Positions 56,901 to 64,000 of a stretch of 64,000 nucleotides of DNA are shown piece after piece. Source of the stretch: Coniferiporia sulphurascens (Eukaryota; Basidiomycota; Agaricomycetes; Hymenochaetales; Hymenochaetaceae); the NCBI GenBank assembly GCA_002794785.1, contig NBBA01000012.1, forward strand, positions 248,001-312,000, in the 5' to 3' direction. Made by a program: the position numbers and the translations under genes. The notes beneath the pieces are model-generated. The model searched no databases. It was given only the letters and a program-made list of their open reading frames with translations, and was not told the DNA's origin. The number at the start of each line of letters is the position of its first letter. The stretch's first letter is position 1.

Positions 56901-57098
56901 TTTTCCAACTGCACCTCTGCCTCCATCCACCTGGCTTTCGCCACAATGGAACTCGAGGGGCACCCAACCGATGAAGATATGGACTTGGACCTCCTCCGGG
57001 AATACATGAGTCATATGCTTGGACCCTGTACCCAGGACCTGGACCCAGCTCTCTTGGAGCTTTCAGGTACGCTTCCCCCCTTTTCCTCTGATCTATGA
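53970..57098 (+). pseudogene. LINE ORF2 (RT-RNase H), best preserved copy (S)
   Basis: The frame is open from the insertion point to 56445 (over 820 codons). It has KAQAVVDSM, PWWTPTCK, IWGWAKRGLGN, HRPISLKETLGKLL, motif A VDIQGFFDSV, motif B GTPQGSPVSPI, motif C YVDD at 55123-55134, motif D IGLNIKATKTECQHF, motif E IPLRWLGIWWDP, RNH VFTDGSRIGSKSG, DTEIFSL and FFLSDLLMAVHLI. A frameshift near 56255 precedes the last RNH motif (GHSDILGNEWAD in another frame); a TGA at 56550-56552 and the C-terminal part to 57098 follow (HCQWHNHPPWPAQ...GGC). The open frame continues 107 bp upstream into antisense R by chance; that part is not S. Confidence 0.88.
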
Positions 57099-57413
57099 AT
57101 GCCTTTCGGACTCTCCCGCATATGTCCCAGCCAGCGCTCTCGCCCTCCCTTTCCAATTCTAAGCTACCCCCTTGTGCCTGATGTCGTCCGTTTGGCTTGG
57201 CTGTAGTTACACATATTCCTCCCTCTTTCTCGGATTTTACTAATAGGGGCCCTTCCCACTTCGGCACCCTTCAGGGAGCAGGGCCCCTGCCCAGTTTTGT
57301 GTGTTGTGTGATGACAGGCACCTCCATTGTTATGTAGTTAGGGCCCCCCCTTTGGGGGGGCAGCTTGTAATTATGTAATACTGCAGGAATAATAATTTAA
57401 AAAAAAAAAAAAA
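53970..57413 (+). mobile_element. 5'-truncated type 2 LINE (copy S)
   Basis: Plus-strand insertion into R/T, truncated in the EN-RT linker (starts KAQAVVDSM) and ending in 3'UTR, hairpin and tail AATAATAATTT plus A-run. The 11-bp TSD with one mismatch supports a single insertion. It holds the longest open coding stretch in the window. Confidence 0.85.
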
Positions 57414-60400
57414 AGGTGGAGTGCTGTCAGCAAATCCAACAAAAAGAAGATGTCGGATGCAACAGGCAGATGCTCCTGGAGGTGGTGTGCAGCCCAGCTT
57501 GGTGCGGAGGTGAGAGAGAAAATTTCCGTGTCTGTTGCTGTTGCGCAGGTGGGGGAGGCCAGCTGGCGGGATTTGAGGCGGGTGAGGCCCTTCATGGTGC
57601 AAACAGCTGAACCAGACTTTGAGCCAATGTGGGAGCCATCAGTGAAAACCTGGAGGTGGGGGAGGGTGCTCAGGGAGCATGCAGTGCCCACAAATTCCTT
57701 GTGGGTGTCTTTGCTGACCAGAGTGATAGGAGTGGCAAACGAAACTCTTCCATTCGTAAAGGCCAGAGGATCTGTCCAGGGGGGATGAGTGTATGCAGGG
57801 ACCGGCTGTACCCGAGGGACCCGGACCTGCAGAGAAGTGGAAAAGGGACAGTTAGTTACGGTTTTATAGTATCGTTTTCTACTGACAGAATGCGGGGTGC
57901 GCCAGAGGCGCAGAGAGTGGAGAGTCTTAGCATATTCAAAGTAGTAAGAAAGGGGGGGAAGGGAACAAAGAAAATTTGTGGAGGAGGGGGAGGCACCTTT
58001 ATAGATGCCCAGAATCCATCTGCATGCTGTGTTTTGCACAGCCTGCAGGCAGCTTACTAGTGTTTTTTGGTGGCGACCATGGTACCATACTGGGGCGCCC
58101 CATGTCAGGACAGAGCGGATGCAGGCAGTGTATAGTCGATGGAGTAGGAGGGCCGAAATTCCGCATTCGGTGTTGCCGAGGATGCGGAGGGCGGCAAGTG
58201 TGGAGAGGCCCTTGGAACGCATGCACTCCACGTGAGCCTTGAATGTGAGGGCAGGGTCCCACCATATTCCCAGCCAACGGAGTGGGATAGAGGGTCGGAT
58301 AAGCATGGTGGGGGCGACCCATACTCCGGCGGTGTCCCAGTCAGTGTAAGTGGCTGAGCATCGTCTGGGTGGGTGAAAGTGAAGGCACTCCGTTTTGGCA
58401 GCTTCAATGTTGAGACCGATGGCGCTGAAATGGGCATTGAGTTGGTGGTAGGCGTTAGACAGTTGCTGGCAGTTGGATGCCATGCTGGGTCCGACGCACA
58501 CGAGGAGGTGGTCATCAACATATGCGAGGGCGGTGGTGCCGGTTTGGTGAAATTTCCAGAGGACCACGCCCGCAAATATAGTCAAGAGGATCGGGGATAC
58601 TGGCGACCCTTGAGGGGTGCCGAGGTTGGGCTTCTGGGCTGTTGGAAGGGTGGTGCCATCGAAAGCGATAGCCACCTGCCAATCCATCATGAAGGACAGA
58701 CACCAGTCCGCCATGTCTGGTGGGCACTGGAGGTCCAACAGTTGTCAGTGGAGGAGTTGTGGGTGTACCGAGTCGAAGAACCCTTGTATGTTGACTGCTA
58801 GGACCGAACATATGCAGCCCTCAGTGTGGGCTCACTCTGTGATCTGTAGAAGGTGTTGGGCAGCATTGTAGACGGAATGTCCTTGACGCCCCCCATATTG
58901 GTTAGGTGGCAGCCAGTCTCTCGTGTTAGTGAGGAACTGGAGCCAGTTAGCTATAATTTTTTCCAGGAGTTTCCCTAAGGTCTCCTCTAGGGTAATGGGC
59001 TGATATGAGTGCGGTGAGAAGGGGTCCTTCTTGTTTGGCTTCCGGAGCATTACCACTTTTGCCGCCCACCAGCACTTAGGGTGGTGCCCCATGCACAGAC
59101 AGTCGTTGAAAAGGGCAAGGATCTCTTCGGGGTAAGCGTCTACTACCCATTTGAGAGGGCAGTAGCCGATCCCCGAGAGGCCCAGAGCTGACAAGTTGGA
59201 GGTGTCGGACAGTGCCCCGTAAGCTCCATGAGGAGGATGGGCAGGGCAGCTGGTTGGAGGGGGGGCGGCTGAGTGTCAGCCGCTTGTTGGGGTGGTGGAG
59301 GTGTGAAGAAAGTCGTGCGGAATAGCTCACCTTTCTCATTGTCTGATTGGGTGAAGGAGCCGTCTTGCTTTTTGAGCGAGGGTATTGGTGCGGGGCGGTT
59401 GCCGAGGCCTCGTTTGGCCCAGCTCCAGATGTTGGAGGTGTCTGCTTGGTCTGCCTGCTCGGTGTAAAAATGTCGCTTTGCCACCCGGATGCCCCGCTTA
59501 AATGCGCGACGGGCTGCTGACCTCTGAAGGGGGGTGGGGGCCACTGTGATCGCTTGGAGGAGCGATTTACAGGTCGGGGTCCACCAGGGGACCTCGGTTT
59601 TGGACGGTTTGCTGATTCTGGTGAAGGGGGCGAGGGCGGCAATCATGGAGTCGACTACTGCCTGCACTTTGATGTCAAGGGTGGGGGTGTTGTCCACTTG
59701 TTGTAAGAAGGCAGCTTTGAGTAGTGGGAAGGCGATGTCGGTCCATTCCTCCTTGTCAGCTGGTGTTAGCCAGCAGGTTTTGATGGTGGGAGGTGGGGGC
59801 CGGGAGGGCAGGGACCAGCGTAGGATGGCGTGGTCAGACAGGACAGAGGTGGTGGAGGTGCCCGAGTTGAGGATTGAATCCGGGTTTATTGCAGGAGGGG
59901 ACCAGATCATGTCAATTGGGCACCATCAACAGTTGTCAACAGGCCTAGAGTCAGAGTCCGGGAGGTGAGCTGGCGCAAGGCCGTGCTCCCAGAAGAAGTC
60001 GTCAAGAGGTTGTGCTCTCAAGTCCTCCTGCTGTGTAGCGAGGAGTTTGGACCATGAGTGGTGGCGACAGTTGAAGTCACCCGCCACAAGGAGAGTGGAG
60101 GCTAAGGCCGGTGGGATTGTGAAAAGGAAAGACTCACCAGGGTAGAGGGGGGTGGCGGTGGTGTGGTCCGGCGCATGCATACCATAATAGTTGCATAGGT
60201 GGATTGTCAGGAGTGAGCAGATTTCGATGGTTTTTTATTTATTTATTTATTATTATTATTATTCCTGCAGTATTACATAATTACAAGCTGCCCCCCCAAA
60301 GGGGGGGCCCTAACTACATAACAACAGAGGTGCCCATCATCACGCAATGCACAAAACTGGGCAGGGGCCCTGCTCCCCAGGGGGAGCCAGAGTGGGAAGG

Positions 60401-60552
60401 GCCCCTATTAGTAGGTAAACAGAAAGAGGGAGGAATACATGTCACTACAGCCAAGCCAAACGGGCGACATCAGGCAAAAGGGGGTAGCTTAGAATTGGAA
60501 AGGGAGGGCAAGAGTGCCAGCCAGGACATTTGTGGGAGAGTCCGAAAGGCAG

Positions 60553-62392
60553 TCACAGATCAGAGGAAAAGGGGGGAAGCATACCTGAAAGCTCCAAGAG
60601 AGCCGGGTCCAGGTCCTGGGTACGGGGTCCAAGCATACGACTCATGTAGTCCTTGAGGAGGTCCAAGTCCATATCTTCGTTGGTCGGGTGCCCCACCAGC
60701 TCCATCGCAGCAAAAGCCAGGCGGATGGAAGCAGAGGTGCGGTCAGAGAAGCAGTTAAGGTGGCCCATCAGCTTGAGCCAGTGGTGCAAAACCTGGAGGC
60801 GGTTTTCATCAGCCCACTCAGCATGGTGGGTCAGAAGTGGGTCATGGGGGGGCCAGACCTTGTGGATCCATGGTCAGAAAGTGCGACATCCGCCCAGTAC
60901 ATGGGCAGTCGACTGGGCTGGCCAGGGGGGGTGGTTGTGCCATTGGCAGTGCGAGATCAGGCCATGCCTGTGTCGGTAGGCTGAGTCAAAGCTCAGCCAG
61001 TAGCCCCTGTAGGGACCGGCACAACAGAGAACCTGGGCGACTGCAGAAAGCTCCTGGCAAGGGTGGTCAACCGACTGCATCATAAGCTTTTGGGGACATT
61101 GAGAGGGGACACCATTGACAGTGAGATACTTGTTGGCTGTCGAGGCAAGGGGACAGGCTAGTGATAGGGACCAATGCTCCATGAGTGTGTTGACAGCGGC
61201 CTCTTTCAGTGCTGAGGTGGAGGGTGCAAGGGAGGACGGGGGTAGGTTCATTGTGAACTTTGCCTCATGGTCCACCCATTTGTTCCCTGGGATGTCTGAG
61301 TGACCCGGGCACCAAGCGAAATGAATGGAAAGATCCAGGTAAGAGTCCAATAGAGTCTGGACCCCTGCCTTCCATTGGTGGAGGAGGTGTGTGCCAGGAA
61401 CTGGCGCCCATGTATGGATCAGGTGGAGTGCCATCAGTGAATCCGACAGGAAGAAGATGTCGGATGCGACAGGCAGATGCTCCCGGAGGTGGTGTGCAGC
61501 CCAGCTTGGTGCGGAGGTAAGGGAGAAAATTTCCACATCCATAGCTGTGGCACAGGTGGGGGAGGTGAGCCAGCAAGACTTGAGGTGGGTAAGGCCTTCC
61601 ATGGCACAGACTGCTGACCCAGACTTAGACCCAATGCAGGAGCCATCAGTGAAAACCTGGAGATGGGGGAGGGTGCTCAGGGAGCATGCAGCGCCCACAA
61701 ATTCCTTGCGGGTGTCTTCGCTGACCAGAGTGATAGGAGTGGCAAACGAGACTCGACCATTCATAAATGCCAGAGGATCCGTCCACAGGGGATGAGTATA
61801 TGCGGGGACTGGTTGTACCCGAGGGACCCAGGCCTGCAGAGAAGTGGAAAAAGGATGGTTAGTTACAGATTTGTTATATCGTTTTCTACCAACGGAATGT
61901 GGGGTACACCAGAGGCGAATGGAATGGAGAGTCTTAGCATATTCAAGATAGTAAGAGAGAGGGGGAAGGGAACAAAGGAAATTTGTGGAGAAAGGGGAGG
62001 CGCCTTTATAGATGCCCAAAATCCATCTGCATGCCATGTTTTGCACAGCCTGCAGGCGGCTTACTAATGTTTTTTGGTGCCAGCCATGGTACCAAACCAG
62101 GGCGCCCCATGTGAGGATGGAGCGGACGCAGGCGGTATACAGTCGATGGAGGAGGAGGGCCGAGATTCCGCGTTCCATGTTACTGAGGATGCGGAGGGCG
62201 GCTAGTGTGGAGAGGCCCTTGGAGCGCATGTGCTCTACATGAGCCTTGAAGGTAAGGGTGGGGTCCCACCATATTCCCAGCCAGCGAAGCAGGATAGAGG
62301 GTCGGATTAACATGGTGGGGGCGACCCAAACCCCAGCAGTGTCCCAGTCAGTGTAAGCGGCTGAGGGGTGAGGTGGGTGAAAGTGTTGGCAT

Positions 62393-62442
<50 letters not shown>

Positions 62443-63391
62443 GAAAGTGTTGGCACTCCGTTTTGGTGGCTTCGATGTTGAGACCGATGGCGCTGAAATG
62501 GGCATTGAGTTGGTGGTAGGCATTGGACAGTTGCTGGCAGTTGGATGCCATGCTGGGTCCGATGCACACAAGGAGGTGGTCATCAACAACATATGCTAGG
62601 GCAGTGGTGCCGGTTTGGTGGAATTTCCAGAGGACCATGCCCATGAATATGGTTGAGAGAATCGGGATACTGGCAACCCTTGGGGGGTGCTGAGGTCGGG
62701 TTTCTGGGCAGTTGGGAGGGTGGTGCTGTCGAAAGCAATGGCAACCTGCCGATCTGTCATGAAGGACAGACACCAATCTGCCATGTCTGGCGGGCATTGG
62801 AGGTCCAGCAATTGCCAGTGGAGGAGTTGAGGGTTTACTGAGTTGAAGAAACCTTGTATGTCAACCGCAAGGACCGAACATACGCAGCCCTCAGCATGGG
62901 CGTGTTCCGCAATCTGGAGGAGGTGCTGGGCGGCATTGTAGACAGAATGTCCTTGACGCCTGCTGTATTGGTTAGGTGGCAGCCAGTCCCTCGTGTTAGC
63001 GAGGAATTGGAGCCGGTTAGCAATGATCTTTTCAAGGAGTTTCCCTAGGGTCTCTTTGAGGGAGATGGGTCGGTATGACTGTGGTGAGAAAGGGTCCTTC
63101 TTGTTTGGCTTCCAGAGCATGACCACTTTTGCCGACTGCCAGCACTTAGGGTGATGCCCCATGTGCAGGCAGTTGTTGAAAAGGGCGAGAATCTCGTCTG
63201 GGTAAGCATCTACTACCCATTTTAGAGGGCAGTATCCGATCCCTGAGAGGCCCAGAGCCGACAAGTTGGAAGTGTCGGACAGTGCCCCCGTAAGCTCTGT
63301 GAGGAGGATGGGCAGGGCAGCTGGTTGGGGAGGGGGCAGCGGTGTGTCGGCCACTTGTTGTGGTGGTGGGGGCGTGAAAAATGTGGTGCGG
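60553..63391 (-). pseudogene. LINE ORF2 (RT-RNase H), type 2, copy U
   Basis: RT: YRPISLKETLGKLL, VDIQGFFNSV (Asp to Asn in motif A context), STPQGLPVS, then a frameshift and an extra GTC codon near 62585 (AYVVDDHLLVC, a 3-bp duplication just before the catalytic DD), WLGIWWDP. RNH: VFTDGSCIGSKSG, DVEIFSL, FFLSDSLMALHLI, CPGHSDIPGNKWVDHEAK. C-terminal HCQWHNHPPWPAQ...GGC, stop at 60553. Open 62592-60874 (572 codons, through a Pro-coding G-run insertion). The insertion at 62393-62441 and duplicated flank disrupt RT motif D/E spacing. Confidence 0.85.
62393..62441. repeat. Run of 49 consecutive G inside copy U
   Basis: 49 G with no interruption, flanked on both sides by a copy of GTGAAAGTGTTGGCA (62378-62391 on the left, allowing for the first bases, and 62441-62455 on the right). 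Other copies have this 15-mer once. The run sits in RT after motif D (CQHFHPP). It may be a real slippage expansion with local duplication, or a sequencing or assembly artefact. Confidence 0.9.
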
Positions 63392-63711
63392 AAAAAAACC
63401 TCCCACCCTGCGAACAGGGGGGAAGCCCGACCTCCCAGTTGCCTGGGTTCCATGCTCCAGCTGCACATGGACAGTCTGCCTGTGGGACCCTTTGGGTGAG
63501 AAGGAAACCCCACCCATGGGAATCCCTAATGGCCTGGGGTAGGCCGAGGGGTGTGGCATCAGTGGTTTGGTCATATGCACTTCATCAAACCGGCAGGCAT
63601 TTTCCGGCAGGTGCCTGATTCCAGGTTCAAAGGGGAGTCGAACCCCAATCCTGAACGGTAGCCAAACTTGGACACTTGGTGCGTGCCGGACCACTGCACC
63701 ATTGCAGCCCC
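63392..63711 (-). mobile_element. tRNA-derived SINE-like unit (about 320 bp)
   Basis: On the minus strand it starts GGGGCTGCAATGG at 63711. It has a pol III A box TGGTGCAGTGG (63691-63701) and a perfect B box GGTTCGACTCC (63634-63644) spaced as in a tRNA gene. About 240 bp of unrelated body follows and ends in GGAGG plus T7 at the LINE U boundary. The anticodon arm does not fold convincingly, so it is a tRNA-like head, not a tRNA. The T-run could be a pol III terminator or a T-tail, as known for some SINE families. No TSD is visible; the left junction is shared with U. Confidence 0.65.
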
Positions 63712-64000
63712 TAGTTGGCGTGTGGTGACGACAAAGGAATTCCGGGTGTCGGTGCTGACCGGGGTGATGGGGGTGGTGAAATGAACATGGCCCTGTGTGA
63801 AGGCCAGAGGATCCATCCATGGGGGATGCATGTATGCTGGGACCTGTTGAACCCGGGGGGCTCAGACCTGCAAAGAAAGGGAAAAAGGTCTATTAGTTAT
63901 GTTTTTAAAAAGTTTTCAGCCAATAGAGTGGGGGGTGCACCATAGGTGCAGGGAATGGGTGGTCTTTATATATTCAAAATAGAAAGAGAGAGGGGGAATG
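63712..64000 (-). pseudogene. Type 1 LINE ORF2 fragment between RT and RNase H (copy V)
   Basis: Minus strand encodes FEYIKTTHSL, PHSIG, the segment LQVxAPRVQQVPAYMHPPWMDPLAF, FTTPITPVSTDTRNSFV and TTRQLG, the type 1 sequence just before RNH motif 1. It stops at 63712 next to the SINE-like unit; the RNH half is missing. It continues beyond the window end. Reading is open from about 63895 to the junction. Confidence 0.78.

Larger units (their letters stand above)
52768..60230 (-). mobile_element. Type 2 LINE 3' two thirds (copy R/T), split by S
   Basis: Minus strand, two segments: 52768-53969 (tail of AAT repeats, 3'UTR, ORF2 C-terminus and RNH part) and 57414-60230 (RNH start, RT, second half of EN). 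S sits between them with an 11-bp TSD AGGTGGANTGC (53959-53969 and 57414-57424, one C/G mismatch). The element begins abruptly at 60230 at the EN codons for TIEIC, next to the tail of U. No ORF1 or EN N-terminus follows to the right. Confidence 0.8.
53091..60230 (-). pseudogene. LINE ORF2 (partial EN, RT, RNase H), type 2, copy R/T
   Basis: From 60230: LTIHLCNYYGMHAPD, VAGDFNCRHHSW, PIDMIWSPP, LSDHAIL, the linker KSEVPWWTPTCK. RT: YQPITLEETLGKLL, VNIQGFFDSV, GTPQGSPVSPI, AYVDDHLLVCVG, IPLRWLGIWWDP. RNH: VFTDGSHIGSKSG, DTEIFSL, FFLLDLLTALHL, then S, then CLGHSDIPGNKWADHEAK. C-terminal HCRWHNHPPWPAQ...GGC, stop at 53091. RT-RNH is open 58738-57400 (455 codons). A TGA at about 58745 and frameshifts near 58830, 59200 and 59920 break it. 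Confidence 0.83.
60231..63391 (-). mobile_element. 5'-truncated type 2 LINE (copy U)
   Basis: Minus strand with mixed tail (60231-60264: A-rich AAAT units and AAT repeats), 3'UTR, hairpin, and ORF2 to the start of RT (RTTFFTPPPPQQ at 63391). On the right it joins a SINE-like unit without a TSD. On the left its tail abuts the EN codons of T. It contains a 49-base G-run. Confidence 0.85.

Noticed and set aside
63630..63711. A functional tRNA gene
   Set aside because: Only the A and B boxes fit. The anticodon stem and acceptor pairing are poor and the unit continues into a SINE-like body.
1..64000. Host protein-coding genes, rRNA or a bacterial gene cluster
   Set aside because: All stretches with credible coding signal match ORF1 or ORF2 of the LINE lineages; the rest is UTR, LTR, tail or SINE-like sequence.

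Overview
This window looks like a piece of eukaryotic, most likely fungal (basidiomycete-like), heterochromatin made of retrotransposons inserted into retrotransposons. I found no host gene, rRNA, functional tRNA or CRISPR array. The fungal assignment is an inference. It rests on the non-LTR (LINE) layout: an ORF1 with three Cys/His zinc knuckles, and an ORF2 with APE-like endonuclease (EN), reverse transcriptase (RT), RNase H (RNH) and a C-terminal Cys/His motif, as in Tad1/I-group elements. The short TGTTA...TAACA LTRs fit as well. No species can be named.

One LINE lineage dominates, with a full length of about 6.4 kb. It has a 58-bp 5'UTR starting CATCCTTCTTG, an ORF1 of about 680 codons, an ORF2 of about 1,335 codons that overlaps ORF1 at ATGA, a 3'UTR of about 310 bp with a GC hairpin, and an (AAT)n or A-rich tail. 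I distinguish type 1 (polyQ ORF1; copies H, J, A, L, V), type 2 (copies E, B, K, M, N, P, Q, R/T, S, U), a divergent type 3 (W, O) and a more divergent RT fragment (I). Every copy is broken by stops or frameshifts, many of them CGA-to-TGA.

Layout, left to right. 1-1090: 5' module of a minus-strand element (G). 1091-1657: 3' end of H. 1658-2062: RT fragment I. 2063-22569: type 2 element E, split by three insertions: F (2262-3838, non-autonomous), J (4498-10937, full length, minus) and A (12411-22442, full length, chimeric 5' end). A is itself split by B (15294-18136, minus), which carries a solo LTR. 22570-29544: full-length K with a solo LTR. 29545-31010: L. 31011-36985: M with a solo LTR. 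36986-37164: W. 37165-43588: full-length N (minus). 43589-44560: X and O. 44562-49590: P, a near-identical inverted copy of most of N. 49591-52767: Q (minus) with a solo LTR. 52768-60230: R/T (minus), split by S (53970-57413). 60231-63391: U (minus), with a 49-G run. 63392-63711: a tRNA-derived SINE-like unit. 63712-64000: V.

Target-site duplications (TSDs) of 11-16 bp prove several LINE nestings, and exact 5-bp TSDs flank all four solo LTRs. The most notable observations are: (1) F, a composite element with a foreign 5' module of about 1.1 kb joined to a type 2 3'UTR; (2) the same 5' module fused to full-length type 1 element A and inserted with it as one unit; (3) a 5-kb inverted repeat (N/P) whose spacer appears to have flipped, shown by two TSD pairs that only make sense after the flip; and (4) complementary halves of a type 2 element (E and T/R) broken at the same endonuclease codon.
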